From assembly GCF_900104615.1 (NCBI RefSeq), contig NZ_LT629939.1:454290-499495 (forward strand): DNA of 45,206 nt. Direction: 5' to 3'. Shown here in pieces: positions 1 through 7,725 of the stretch (position 1 is the stretch's first letter; each line of letters begins with the position of its first letter). Source of the stretch: Merdimmobilis hominis. GTDB lineage: Bacteria; Bacillota; Clostridia; Oscillospirales; Ruminococcaceae. A program made the position numbers and the translations under genes. The notes under the pieces are model-generated. The model had not been told where the DNA came from. It made no database searches and saw only the letters and a list, made by a program, of their open reading frames with translations.

Positions 1-297
1 AAACGCACCAGCACCCGCCGCTTTGTAGACAGCTGCATGGAGAAAGCCGGCATTTCCCTGGACCCGGAATTCGAGCTGGCCACCAGCGAGCTGATTGTTC
101 AATTTGCCCTGCGCTGTATGGGGATTGGCTGTGTGGTGCGCAACTTCGCCCAAGGGCAGCTGGAGGAAAACACCCTTTTCGAGCTCTCCATCCAGCCCCC
201 CTTCCCGCCCCGGAAAATGTGCCTGATCACCCCGGCAAAAGCCCCCATTTCCCCGGCGGGCAAACGGCTGCTTCAATTTTTGGAAATCCCCCTTTAA
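1..297 (+). CDS. LysR-family transcriptional regulator, C-terminal end (5' truncated by window)
   Basis: The reading frame is open from the first base and stops at 295-297, giving the last 98 residues. The pattern of a short helix, an acidic 'DPEFEL' strand, then 'GIGCVVRNFAQGQL' matches the second lobe of the LysR substrate-binding domain, where a GxG(I/V)xxxP-like turn follows the effector cleft. LysR proteins are DNA-binding regulators with an N-terminal helix-turn-helix, which lies outside the window here. The ligand cannot be inferred. A decayed transporter fragment follows directly, which would fit a former LysR/exporter pair, but this is only inference. Confidence 0.75.
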   Translation, partial: KRTSTRRFVDSCMEKAGISLDPEFELATSELIVQFALRCMGIGCVVRNFAQGQLEENTLFELSIQPPFPPRKMCLITPAKAPISPAGKRLLQFLEIPL

Positions 298-298
298 T

Positions 299-546
299 CA
301 CCCCAGGCGAAAGGAAACGGCCCTCTTCTGGCTGATATTTTTGGCTAACTTCGGTAACTGGATTTCAAAATCAGATGTATTGCTTGCCGGCGTTTTTGGA
401 GGCGTTATCATTTTTATGTTGGCGCTATGTTGGGTTTCTTCCCTTGTGCAGCTGACGATTTAGCGATACGGGCAATCGGGTTTTGTACATCAATAATCTA
501 CATGGCAGTTGCTGTCTGTACCTGCATAATCATAAACCAAAAATAA
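299..546 (+). pseudogene. Frameshifted remnant resembling the C-terminus of a LysE/RhtB-type exporter
   Basis: No intact gene is present. Frame 2 from about 302 to 463 reads as a hydrophobic stretch (ALFWLIFLANFGNW, then VLLAGVFGGVIIFMLALCW). A second frame from about 455 to 546 continues with another hydrophobic segment (AIRAIGFCTSIIYMAVAVC) and a stop at 544-546. Two hydrophobic segments in that order, joined by a frame change, resemble the last two membrane helices of LysE/RhtB amino-acid exporters, in which a GVFLGS-like helix is followed by a short basic linker and the final helix. There is no start codon with an SD site. The family call is tentative; that it is degraded coding sequence is more likely than the exact family. 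Confidence 0.35.
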
Positions 547-585
547 AAAGCAGCCCCTCTGCCTTTGGGCAGAGGGGCTGCTTTT
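546..585 (-). terminator. Rho-independent terminator of the CPA2 antiporter gene
   Basis: A perfect inverted repeat (left arm 546-563, TTTG loop 564-567, right arm 568-585) lies 12 nt beyond the minus-strand stop at 597. On the minus strand the stem is followed by a T-rich tract (complement of 541-549). The arms end in A/T runs on both sides, so it may also stop plus-strand transcripts from the LysR side. Confidence 0.9.
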
Positions 586-596
586 GGATGAAACCC

Positions 597-1916
597 TTAT
601 TGTACTTTGGTATCGGCAGGAGAAGTTTCCTCTTTCTCCTTGCCTTGATCGCGCATCCGGTCGTGCATATCCAGCAATACCTGGGCAGCCAGGTCGAAAT
701 CCTTGACCTCCTGGTACTGTTCCGCCAATTCGCTGTATTCCAGGTCGCTGTAATCGGTCTTTTTATCCCGATACACCATTTTAAGCAGCACAGGGGTCAC
801 CACCGCTGTGAACACCACCATGATGATCACCGGCCCGAAAAAGTCGGGGTGCATCAGCCCAGTGGCAACGCCTTTGCTGGCAACCACCAGGCCGACCTCG
901 CCTCGGGTGACCATACCTACGCCGATGCGCAGTGACTCCTCGTTGGTGTAATGGCACAGCTTGGCGCCGATGCCGCAGCCGATTACCTTGGACAACACTG
1001 CCACCACCACTAGCAGCACAGAGAAGATCACTATGGAGGCGGTCAGTTCCGGCAGTTCTACCTTGATGCCGATGTTTGCGAAGAAAATCGGCGAAAGGAG
1101 CATGTAGGAAATAATCTCAAACCGGGACGCCACATAAGTGACCCGGGTGGTGTTGGAGATAATCAGCCCGGCGATGAATGCCCCGGTGATGTCTGCCACC
1201 CCAAAGACCGTCTCTGCCACAAAGGAATAGATCAGGCAGAAGGCAAATGCAATGATGGCAAACCGCTTTTTATCCCGGTTGTAGCTGCTCATCCACTTTT
1301 CAAACCCTTTATGGAGCAATAAACCCAGGGCCAAACTCAAAACAAAGAAAGCAACCACTTTGAAGAGCACCGCCCCCACATTGACACTGGGGTCAGAAAG
1401 GCTGGTGATCAAGGTCAGGGCGATGATGCCCAGAATATCGTCGATCAGCGCAGCGCCTAAGATGGCATTGCCCGATCGGGTGGAGAGTTTGCCCATCTCC
1501 TTTAAGGTTTCCACCGTAATGCTGACCGATGTCGCCGTCAACACTACGCCCATAAATACATTCTGCAAAAAGGTATCTGGCTCCGGGCTGAAAAATGCCG
1601 CTAGGAAGTATCCTCCCAAGAGGGGAACCACAACGCCGAAGCAGGCGATGACAAAAGACGCTTTGCCGGACTTTTTCAGCTCCGCTATATCCGTTTCCAA
1701 ACCGGCGGTAAACATCAACACGATGACGCCGATTTCCGCCATCTGGTCCAGGAAAACCGTCTCGTGCATAATGCCGAGCATCGTCGGCCCCAGCAATAGG
1801 CCAGCCACCAGAGCGCCCACCACCTGGGGCATGTCAATCTTTTTGGTGATAATCCCAAACACTTTTGTGGTCAGCAACACCAAAGCCACGTTAAACAAAA
1901 ACTCATACGATTCCAC
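597..1916 (-). CDS. CPA2-family monovalent cation:proton antiporter (KefB/NapA-like)
   Basis: A 439-residue integral membrane protein with about 12 hydrophobic helices, the usual length for the transmembrane part of CPA2 exchangers. The N-terminal '[16 protein letters not shown]' and '[14 protein letters not shown]' segments are family signatures. The unwound-helix acidic pair is Asp159-Asp160 in '[10 protein letters not shown]'; two acidic residues here are typical of electrogenic exchangers, so Na+/H+ exchange is more likely than neutral K+/H+ exchange, though this is inference. After the last helix there is a charged cytoplasmic tail of about 60 residues rather than a full RCK/TrkA domain. 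The start is GTG at 1916, preceded by a GAGGG SD. It is monocistronic, with its own promoter (1973-2001) and terminator. Confidence 0.88.
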   Translation of the reverse strand: MESYEFLFNVALVLLTTKVFGIITKKIDMPQVVGALVAGLLLGPTMLGIMHETVFLDQMAEIGVIVLMFTAGLETDIAELKKSGKASFVIACFGVVVPLLGGYFLAAFFSPEPDTFLQNVFMGVVLTATSVSITVETLKEMGKLSTRSGNAILGAALIDDILGIIALTLITSLSDPSVNVGAVLFKVVAFFVLSLALGLLLHKGFEKWMSSYNRDKKRFAIIAFAFCLIYSFVAETVFGVADITGAFIAGLIISNTTRVTYVASRFEIISYMLLSPIFFANIGIKVELPELTASIVIFSVLLVVVAVLSKVIGCGIGAKLCHYTNEESLRIGVGMVTRGEVGLVVASKGVATGLMHPDFFGPVIIMVVFTAVVTPVLLKMVYRDKKTDYSDLEYSELAEQYQEVKDFDLAAQVLLDMHDRMRDQGKEKEETSPADTKVQ

Positions 1917-1972
1917 AAAAATCCCTCACGTTTCTTTGTATATTTTGCAACCACTCTTTCAGGCCGGTCTCT

Positions 1973-2001
1973 AGTATAGTCCTCATTGGTTCGGATTTCA
2001 A
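1973..2001 (-). promoter_or_regulatory. Sigma-A promoter of the CPA2 antiporter gene
   Basis: On the minus strand: -35 TTGAAA (complement of 1996-2001), 17-bp spacer, -10 TATACT (complement of 1973-1978). The predicted start point is about 50 nt upstream of the GTG start. Confidence 0.75.
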
Positions 2002-2189
2002 GGTTAGCAATTATCGAAAATAAACAGTTTATATGCAATTATAATGTGCATTTTGACTACCCATTTTTTGGAACACCCAATCTGAGGGCTTGTTTTCCTC
2101 CTGATTATTTCCCTCAAAAACGGCTTTTTTCTTCCAGTAGAGCCGCCCAATCCGTTCCTCACACCAGAGAATACATCACAAAATGCATG

Positions 2190-2224
2190 AAAAGCAAAAT
2201 GCCCCCGCTCAATTGAGCGGGGGC
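2190..2224 (-). terminator. Terminator of the AbrB-type membrane protein gene
   Basis: GC-rich perfect hairpin (arms 2201-2210 and 2215-2224, AATT loop) 25 nt past the stop of the minus-strand gene, followed on that strand by a T-rich tract (ATTTTGCTTTT). Confidence 0.85.
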
Positions 2225-2248
2225 CGGTTCTAGCCTATGTACAAATGG

Positions 2249-3319
2249 TTAACCGAAAAATTTCACCACCATGGAAATCATCATGGGGAAAGTTGCAATG
2301 ACCATCACCAAGCGGAAAATCTGCAGCACAGCCACCTTGGGGGCATCGCCGCCGATGTCTGAGGCAATTAGCGCCATGTCAGAGACGCCTGCTGGAGTGG
2401 TGGCAAACAAAGCCGTCGTCAAATCCAAATTGGAAACTTTTCGGATGAAGAATCCCAGGGTGATGTTGGAAATCAAATAGCCGACCACAATGATGATCAT
2501 GGGGGCGATCATCGTCTGGAGGCGCAGCACGTCGTTCATGGTCATGGTGCAGCCGATCATGGCGCCGGAACAAGTCTGTGCCGCCAGCTTGACCTTCATG
2601 GGGATGTAAGCTTTGCTGGTAAAGACATTGAAGGTGGCCACCACCAGCATGGCAAAGGTCAGGGAGCCGGCGGGCATCCCAATTTTATAGCCGATGATGC
2701 CGCCGATGGCCGCGAAGCCGAGGGTGACGAGAATCATCTTCAGGGAACGGTCCTTCTCCACCTTTTCTTCCTGCTGTTCCTCCAACAGCTCCTCTTTTTC
2801 TTCCGCTGCGTTGGAGTGGTCCGCCTTGTCAAAATGAGCGGACATAAAGGTCATCATCGCGGGGAAAAAGGCGATGACAAAGATCAAACGCGCCGTTTGC
2901 AGGAGGGCTACAGTGGAGCTGGAGCCACCCATGTCCATACAGATAATGGACATATCTGTTACGCCGCCAGGGGTGCAGGACAAGAGTGCAGAAACCAGGT
3001 CAATGTCCGACACCATGGTGATGCCGAAACCAATCAGCAGGTTGGTGACGGCCAGGCCCACGATCATAATGACCGCCGGCACCGCCACTGAGCGGATTTC
3101 CTTCAAATCCTTGCGGTACACCGACATACCCAAAAATGCGCCGGTGACCGTCTGAATGGCCGACTTCACTGTGTTGGGGAAAAACGCCATGCCGGTGAAC
3201 ACGCTGAAGATGGCCACAGCAACCATTGAGCCGATCATGGCGCCCGCGGGGATTTTCAGCTTCAGGGCGATGATGGCGCCCAATGCGCCCACCGCCAGTG
3301 TGAGTAGGATATTGCCCAT
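2249..3319 (-). CDS. AbrB-family integral membrane protein (two-repeat, PF05145 type)
   Basis: About 356 residues made of two homologous membrane halves. Each begins with a 'KIPAGAMIGSM' or 'GMPAGSLTFAML' helix and contains a 'TPGGVTDMS' / 'TPAGVSDMA' motif. A highly charged linker (roughly residues 170-192, rich in Glu/Lys) separates the halves. This is the membrane 'AbrB duplication' family, sometimes labelled ammonia monooxygenase-like. It is unrelated to the DNA-binding AbrB; function is unproven and transport is the usual guess. The start at 3319 is chosen because AGAAGG precedes it at suitable spacing. An upstream in-frame ATG at 3340 has no SD. A leader of about 170 nt with a hairpin lies upstream. 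Confidence 0.85.
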   Translation of the reverse strand: MGNILLTLAVGALGAIIALKLKIPAGAMIGSMVAVAIFSVFTGMAFFPNTVKSAIQTVTGAFLGMSVYRKDLKEIRSVAVPAVIMIVGLAVTNLLIGFGITMVSDIDLVSALLSCTPGGVTDMSIICMDMGGSSSTVALLQTARLIFVIAFFPAMMTFMSAHFDKADHSNAAEEKEELLEEQQEEKVEKDRSLKMILVTLGFAAIGGIIGYKIGMPAGSLTFAMLVVATFNVFTSKAYIPMKVKLAAQTCSGAMIGCTMTMNDVLRLQTMIAPMIIIVVGYLISNITLGFFIRKVSNLDLTTALFATTPAGVSDMALIASDIGGDAPKVAVLQIFRLVMVIATFPMMISMVVKFFG

Positions 3320-3340
3320 TTGCCACGCCTTCTTTTCCAT

Positions 3341-3518
3341 CTAGATTTGGGGAACAGCGCCTCCCTCCCCGTCTGCCTCCCGGAGAGAAGGGTTGCCATG
3401 GAATGATCCGGGCCGCACAAGGGGAATACAAGGGTGCGGCTATCCCCTAACAGAGAGCCGCATACAACGCCTTTCCGTACATTTTATTTCCTTCAGTATA
3501 CCATTGCTCCCTTTCTAA
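3341..3518 (-). promoter_or_regulatory. Long leader with putative promoter, hairpin and mini-ORF upstream of the AbrB-type gene
   Basis: A -10 TATACT (complement of 3495-3500) with a weak -35 (TTGTAT at 18 bp) would start a transcript with a leader of about 150 nt or more. In it a seven-codon ORF (MRLSVRG, stop TAG) follows a GGAAAGG SD, and its first codons lie in a stem TGCGGCT...AGCCGCA (complement of about 3438-3465). This could be a translation-sensitive leader, but no known riboswitch class is recognised. Confidence 0.35.
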
Positions 3519-3579
3519 ATACAATAATAGTTTAAAAAACTGTGAAGTTTTTATTGTTCCGGAAACAGTTTTTAGGCAA

Positions 3580-3621
3580 CAAAAGGCCCCTCACCGTTGC
3601 TTTGGGCTTTCCGTGAGGGGC
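3580..3621 (-). terminator. Terminator of the 3640-4143 lipoprotein gene
   Basis: Arms GCCCCTCAC (3586-3594) and GTGAGGGGC (3613-3621) form a stem, followed on the minus strand by a T-rich tract. It lies 19 nt beyond the stop codon. Confidence 0.8.
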
Positions 3622-3639
3622 AGATTTTTTTCTTTGTGT

Positions 3640-4143
3640 TTATTTTGCATTCTCCACAGCTTTTTCGAGCGCCTTCAGGTAGGGGGTCAAATCCAAGTCT
3701 ACCTGGGTGCTGAGGGTTTCATCCTGGGAAGGGTCGGTCATCGCCAAAACAGTAGCGGCGTCCTTCCCCACCGCCCACTCTTCAAAGGCGGCGATCTGCT
3801 CATCCCATTCCTTGCCCAGGGAGGAGGACTTTTTCAGCCCATAGTCTGCCCCCATCTCCCGTTTGGAGAGAACGTCCGCCTCCAGGTCGGAGAGGATTTC
3901 ACCCTGGCCATCGAACTCCACCCGGGTCTGCACCGCATCGATGGTCAGCTTGACGATCTTCCCCTTGCTATCCAAGGTGACTGCCGCCACCGCGACATCG
4001 GCCACGGCCTTGCCGTCGCTCTCCTCCGAAGCGGAGGCAGACTTGGTCAAACTGGTGGAAATCCCCACCCCGATCTTGGCGTTTTGTCCGGAACAGCCTG
4101 TGAGCATCACAAGGCACGCAAGGGCTGCAAGCATTTTTTTCAT
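3640..4143 (-). CDS. Lipoprotein of unknown function (possibly FMN-binding-domain-like)
   Basis: A 167-residue lipoprotein. It has a basic N-terminus, hydrophobic core and lipobox LTGC with acylation at Cys17, so it should be anchored on the outer face of the membrane. After a Ser/Ala-rich linker the mature part contains a beta-rich section (ADVAVAAVTLDSKGKI..TIDAVQTRVEF), then 'SKREMGADYGLKK' and 'GKEWDEQIAAFEEWAVGK'. I recognise this pattern from clostridial extracytoplasmic lipoproteins. It faintly recalls FMN-binding domains of the RnfG type, but no flavinylation motif is clear, so no function is assigned. The ATG start has a strong SD (GAGGAGG) 7 nt upstream. The gene is monocistronic, with its own promoter and terminator. 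Confidence 0.8.
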   Translation of the reverse strand: MKKMLAALACLVMLTGCSGQNAKIGVGISTSLTKSASASEESDGKAVADVAVAAVTLDSKGKIVKLTIDAVQTRVEFDGQGEILSDLEADVLSKREMGADYGLKKSSSLGKEWDEQIAAFEEWAVGKDAATVLAMTDPSQDETLSTQVDLDLTPYLKALEKAVENAK

Positions 4144-4231
4144 CTGGGTTCCTCCTCATCAATTCCGCCAATAGCGGGGAAATCTTGGGCGCGTCCAACC
4201 CAATAGTGGCCAGCTGGGGGGATTTTATTGC

Positions 4232-4250
4232 GGGGGAACAACTTTCCCCC
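4232..4250 (-). other. Short hairpin in the leader of the 3640-4143 gene
   Basis: GGGGGAA (4232-4238) and TTCCCCC (4244-4250) form a small stem just downstream of the predicted minus-strand start point. It may stabilise the leader RNA; no regulatory class is recognised. Confidence 0.3.
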
Positions 4251-4265
4251 TTGTCATCTTTCCCT

Positions 4266-4294
4266 ATTGTAGGAGATTTTGCCCTAAAAAGCAA
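4266..4294 (-). promoter_or_regulatory. Promoter of the 3640-4143 lipoprotein gene
   Basis: On the minus strand: -35 TTGCTT (complement of 4289-4294), 17-bp spacer, -10 TACAAT (complement of 4266-4271). It leaves a leader of about 115 nt. Confidence 0.6.
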
Positions 4295-4366
4295 GTTTTT
4301 TCCATCGCCCCAACCGAGGGAAGCGGTCAAAAATTTGAATTTTTTGGGAAGGTTTGGCCCCGCTAT

Positions 4367-4396
4367 TTGACTTTCTCCACCCCGCTGTGCTACCAT
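4367..4396 (+). promoter_or_regulatory. Promoter of the PDZ lipoprotein gene
   Basis: -35 TTGACT (4367-4372), 18-bp spacer, -10 TACCAT (4391-4396), 27 nt before the TTG start at 4423. Confidence 0.65.
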
Positions 4397-4422
4397 AAAA
4401 GCAACGGAACGGAGGGATTGTT

Positions 4423-5187
4423 TTGAAACGTTTTTTGACCATCGCATTGACGGTTTTATTGGCACTGCAGGTTTCGGCCTGCTCCTCCCAGCGGGAACTC
4501 CCCTCTCAAGATGGGACTACCCCTGTTTCCAGCGAAGCCATCGGGGAGGCTGCCACCCAATATTTGACCGCCATCGGGGCGGATGATTTGGAGGCCGCCA
4601 AAGCCATGCTGGCTGATGAGGTCGCCTTCGGACAGCTGGGCGGGGCGTCCCATACCCTGACCCGCCAGGAGATGGAGGAGGAGATTGACCGCCTCTCCGC
4701 CTTACAACAGGAGTACAACCAGATTACAGTGGTGGAGACTGGGGAAAACTACGCTGTCCTTCAGTGCCTGATGCCCAACTATTTGACTTCTATGGTCTTT
4801 GGTATGGACCGGGACGCCTACCCTTGTCAAGTTCGCATTGAGATGGCCGACGGCAAAATCAGCGGCATGTTCACCGGGGAAAACCCAGATGCCGCCGCCG
4901 AGATCGCAGCCAAAACCGAGGCCGCAGTGGGAATCGTCTGCGAAAACCAGGAGGACGGCACCGTCCTTATTGGGTCGGTGGAGCCCGGATCGCCTGCCGC
5001 CTTGGCTGGAATCCAGGCTGGAGACGAACTCCTCGCCATTGACGGCCTCTCGGTGCAGCAGATGCGCCTTGCCGCCCACGAACCCCAATACCGCCTCCTA
5101 GGCCCCGAAGGTACACAGGTCACAGTGACCGTCTTACAGGCTGACCAGCAGGCTGATTACACCCTCACTTATGTAACCGATAATTAG
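4423..5187 (+). CDS. PDZ-domain lipoprotein
   Basis: A 254-residue lipoprotein starting with TTG at 4423, chosen because GGAGGG lies 6 nt upstream and the reading gives a clean signal peptide with lipobox VSAC (Cys20). Residues about 40-145 form an alpha/beta domain resembling the small DUF4878/SnoaL-like folds of secreted proteins (inference). Residues about 165-250 form a PDZ domain: 'GSVEPGSPAALAGIQAGDELLAIDGLSV' is the classic carboxylate-binding loop and following strand. Without a protease domain it probably acts as a peptide-binding adaptor on the outer face of the membrane. It ends at a bidirectional terminator shared with the convergent gene at 5249. Confidence 0.85.
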   Translation: MKRFLTIALTVLLALQVSACSSQRELPSQDGTTPVSSEAIGEAATQYLTAIGADDLEAAKAMLADEVAFGQLGGASHTLTRQEMEEEIDRLSALQQEYNQITVVETGENYAVLQCLMPNYLTSMVFGMDRDAYPCQVRIEMADGKISGMFTGENPDAAAEIAAKTEAAVGIVCENQEDGTVLIGSVEPGSPAALAGIQAGDELLAIDGLSVQQMRLAAHEPQYRLLGPEGTQVTVTVLQADQQADYTLTYVTDN

Positions 5188-5200
5188 AAGTTCCAAAAGA

Positions 5201-5237
5201 ACCGCCCTCTCCTGCGACTGGAAGAGGGCGGTTTTTC
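5201..5237. terminator. Bidirectional terminator between convergent genes
   Basis: ACCGCCCTCT (5201-5210) pairs with AGAGGGCGGT (5223-5232). It is followed by TTTTTCT on the plus strand and by TTCTTTTGG on the minus strand. It serves the PDZ lipoprotein gene and the zinc-ribbon membrane protein gene. Confidence 0.9.
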
Positions 5238-5248
5238 TATGTTGTCCG

Positions 5249-5911
5249 CTACAAATGGAACCGTTTTTTCAGCTCCTCCCGGGTACCGGCGCCGGCAAAC
5301 AACATCAGGCCGGTCAATGTGACAAGGGAGTGAAGCAGGGCGCAGAACGCCGTCCAGCGGACAGTGGCTAAGCCCATTACCCACAGGAGCATGCACAACC
5401 CTCCCATTACCAGGAGGGTGAATTGATAAAAGAAATAATCCCGGAACCAGACCGGCCGCAGCAGGATAATGGCAGTGATGGCCGCCCCACTGCCCATGAC
5501 CAGCAGAGGGATCAAATAATTGGTGGACCAGCGGGAAAATCCGCTGAAATAATCCACGGAAAAGGAAAGGGCTGAGATCAGCAACACTTCTTTGAGGATG
5601 ACCCCGCCGGGGTTGTTTTTTCGCCGGGCCGCCCAGAGGGCGCTCACCGCAGTATACGCCGAGCCAGCCAACAACACCAGATACCAATAAGAGGTGCTGC
5701 GGATAAACCCATCCACAAGGACGGTGATCCCCAAAAACACCTGGGTGAAAATCAAAAGCAGTTTTAACCGGCCAAACCGGCGGCGGGGCAGCTCCAGCTT
5801 GGGATAGGCGCTATACCCCTCCCCAGTGGATCGGGCCATGGTCTGGCCACAGAGCGGGCAGAACTCCCGGCTGGAGTTGACCTGTATACGGCAGTTGTTG
5901 CATGTTTTCAT
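5249..5911 (-). CDS. Zinc-ribbon membrane protein (DUF6320-like), partner of the upstream acyltransferase
   Basis: A 220-residue protein with an N-terminal zinc ribbon (Cys4, Cys7, Cys18, Cys21), a basic stretch near residues 38-50, and about six transmembrane helices filling the rest. The layout fits the DUF6320 family found beside condensation-type acyltransferases in Firmicutes. Its ATG overlaps the TGA of the upstream gene (5908-5911, ATGA), so the two are translationally coupled and probably work together, perhaps by anchoring the acyltransferase or exporting its product at the membrane. That role is inference. The substrate is unknown. Confidence 0.8.
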   Translation of the reverse strand: MKTCNNCRIQVNSSREFCPLCGQTMARSTGEGYSAYPKLELPRRRFGRLKLLLIFTQVFLGITVLVDGFIRSTSYWYLVLLAGSAYTAVSALWAARRKNNPGGVILKEVLLISALSFSVDYFSGFSRWSTNYLIPLLVMGSGAAITAIILLRPVWFRDYFFYQFTLLVMGGLCMLLWVMGLATVRWTAFCALLHSLVTLTGLMLFAGAGTREELKKRFHL

Positions 5912-7191
5912 CGCGGCACCTCGTTGCAGGTGACCACGGCGGCTAGGCCCTCTGCTGTCAGCCTGCGGATAAAATACCGGGGGATGTCCTCCTCCCGGCA
6001 GGTGGAGTTGAAAACGACGGTCATCACATCCCCCAAAGAGGAAACCGCCACCTTCAGCGTGTTGTTGCGGGAAGCCCCCAGCATGGTGCCGATCCGCTTC
6101 ACATGGGGGACAAATTCACGGGGCATTGGAACCCGGCCCATGTTGGTCAAGGTGCAGGTGTAGGTGTGCTCCCCCCGCCGGTAGGTGCGGCGCATGAAAA
6201 AGTCCTTGATCACCCGAGGAACCACCCGCAGGAAGGGGATCTCCTCCAAGCGGCGCTGCTGGCGGATGCGGGCCAAAAACTTCTCCCGGGTGATCTCCCC
6301 TTTCATCTGTTCCCCCACCTGGGCGAGGATGTTGTCAAAGCCAGGGTTCCCCTGAGAACCATCCACCCCAATCCGCACAAAGATGAAGAAATTCCGCAGG
6401 GTTTTGCTGGGGAAAAAGTTGCGCAGGTTGACTGGAAGGCTAATGACAATTTTCTCTTTGGGCGGAACTTCCCTGCACCTCTCCTCCAAAATTGCCTCGA
6501 TGAGCAAGGCGGCAAAATACTGGGCCACTGTGGCACCGGAAGCTTTGGCCAAGCCGGCAATCTCTTTGGCGGAAAACACCGCCTCGGTGATCTGCTGGGC
6601 GCCGATGGGCAGCATCTCCCCGTCCAAGTGGTAAGCGCGGGGGGCAAAGATCATCGGCTGGCCAGCGGCACCCGCCGATTCTTCATCGCTCTTTGCGAAG
6701 CCATCTTCCCACATCTCCTGCTCGGAGACATCCTCCAGTTCCGCCGGCTTTTCCCAATGGGATGCCGCCGGGCAGACCTGTTTTAAATAATAAAAAAGGA
6801 TGTGGTGGAGGAAATACAGCGCCCCATTCCCATCGGTCAGGGCATGGAATACCTCCAGATTCACCCGTCTCTGGTAATAAGTGATTCGGAACAAAAATCC
6901 CCGGTTGCGCCGCAGCTCTATGCGGAAGCAAGGGGGACAGAATTCCTCCCGGACCACGGGCTTGGCGGGATTCTGTTCAAAGTAATACCAAAACACCCCG
7001 CGGCGCATCTTTACTGCAAAGGCCGGAAGGTCCTTCAAAGCTTGTTCCACCGCTTCCTGAAGCGCCTTGGGGTGGATGTCTTCTTCCAGGTCCGCCCAAA
7101 GGCGGAACACATTTGCCGCATGTTCCCCACTGATGGCGGGAAACAGCTTGGCTGTGTTGTCCAGCCGGCTCCAGGAAATCTGCTTTTCCAA
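5908..7191 (-). CDS. Condensation/alcohol-acetyltransferase-superfamily protein
   Basis: A 427-residue protein of the BAHD/condensation (WS-DGAT, AATase) superfamily. The catalytic HxxxDG motif reads HALTDG (His116, Asp120, Gly121 from the chosen start) and a C-terminal 'TNMGRVPMP' matches the conserved loop near the acceptor tunnel. These enzymes transfer acyl groups from a thioester to an alcohol or amine; the substrate here is unknown. The start is TTG at 7191, because a strong GGGGGGA SD sits 6 nt before it; the longer frame from 7215 would translate the SD itself. It is coupled to the DUF6320-like gene by a 4-nt overlap and driven by a near-consensus promoter. Confidence 0.82.
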   Translation of the reverse strand: MEKQISWSRLDNTAKLFPAISGEHAANVFRLWADLEEDIHPKALQEAVEQALKDLPAFAVKMRRGVFWYYFEQNPAKPVVREEFCPPCFRIELRRNRGFLFRITYYQRRVNLEVFHALTDGNGALYFLHHILFYYLKQVCPAASHWEKPAELEDVSEQEMWEDGFAKSDEESAGAAGQPMIFAPRAYHLDGEMLPIGAQQITEAVFSAKEIAGLAKASGATVAQYFAALLIEAILEERCREVPPKEKIVISLPVNLRNFFPSKTLRNFFIFVRIGVDGSQGNPGFDNILAQVGEQMKGEITREKFLARIRQQRRLEEIPFLRVVPRVIKDFFMRRTYRRGEHTYTCTLTNMGRVPMPREFVPHVKRIGTMLGASRNNTLKVAVSSLGDVMTVVFNSTCREEDIPRYFIRRLTAEGLAAVVTCNEVPR

Positions 7192-7250
7192 GCTCTGTCC
7201 CCCCTTTTTTAACAAATAGCCGCGCCAAACAGGCGCCTAGCGTATTTTCT

Positions 7251-7280
7251 ATTATACCCACTTGCCGGAACTCCTGTCAA
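7251..7280 (-). promoter_or_regulatory. Near-consensus promoter of the acyltransferase/DUF6320 operon
   Basis: On the minus strand: perfect -35 TTGACA (complement of 7275-7280), 18-bp spacer, perfect -10 TATAAT (complement of 7251-7256). The gene is therefore likely to be transcribed strongly in growing cells. Confidence 0.85.
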
Positions 7281-7334
7281 TGTGGGAAAAAATCCTTCCC
7301 TTTTACCCTTTGGACTGATTCAGAAAATGAACAA

Positions 7335-7363
7335 CCTCCCTTCATCATTTTGACGAAGGGAGG
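7335..7363 (-). terminator. Probable terminator after the 41-residue membrane peptide gene
   Basis: CCTCCCTTC (7335-7343) pairs with GAAGGGAGG (7355-7363). On the minus strand it is followed by a modest T-rich tract (TTGTTCATTTT). It lies 50 nt downstream of the small gene's stop. Confidence 0.6.
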
Positions 7364-7413
7364 TATATTTACAGAAAACATCTGCTCGCTGAAACGAAAT
7401 TTGTAAAAATACT

Positions 7414-7539
7414 TTATCCAAGCCAATGTTGATAATATGCCACGATTCCCAATAAACCGCCAATGCCAAGTCCTGCTAAAGTTGCAAACAAGATGTTTCG
7501 TTTCTGTTTAGAGGATAATTGCTTTTCATTCTGTTCCAT
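7414..7539 (-). CDS. 41-residue single-span membrane peptide (not previously called)
   Basis: An ATG at 7539 opens a 41-codon frame ending in TAA at 7414-7416. The N-terminal half is polar and basic (MEQNEKQLSSKQKRN). It is followed by one Gly-rich hydrophobic helix (ILFATLAGLGIGGLLGIVAYY) and a short tail QHWLG. AAGGAG lies 11 nt upstream of the start. The charge layout predicts N-in topology (positive-inside rule). The frame sits between two terminators, as a separate transcription unit would. No family is recognised; small one-helix proteins of this kind can be regulators of larger membrane proteins or toxin-like, but nothing here decides that. Confidence 0.6.
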   Translation of the reverse strand: MEQNEKQLSSKQKRNILFATLAGLGIGGLLGIVAYYQHWLG

Positions 7540-7647
7540 ACAACCAAACGCTCCTTATTTATCATTCAGTTCAATTTACTTTATCATATTTCTCTGTCCG
7601 CATCAATGCTTGGTGTACCTGCCGGAGTTGAAACCAATCAGTCCAAA

Positions 7648-7706
7648 AGTAAAAAGGGAGAAAAGCTCCCTTCTAAAAAGGGGAAGAGGATAGTATCCTC
7701 TTCCCC
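7648..7706 (-). terminator. Tandem terminators of the MFS gene
   Basis: The proximal hairpin (arms 7680-7692 and 7694-7706) is perfect and followed on the minus strand by TTTTT. A second stem AAGGGAG/CTCCCTT (7654-7672) is again followed by a T-rich tract. Two stops in series would insulate the downstream small gene. Confidence 0.88.
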
Positions 7707-7725
7707 CGCAAATCTTGTCAAAGAT

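Noticed and set aside
1986-2216. A 76-codon plus-strand frame between the antiporter and AbrB-type genes
   Set aside because: It begins with TTG inside the minus-strand promoter, lacks an SD and runs through the terminator hairpin.
4458-5123. Minus-strand frames opposite the PDZ lipoprotein
   Set aside because: They are shadows of a gene with a clear lipobox and PDZ domain.
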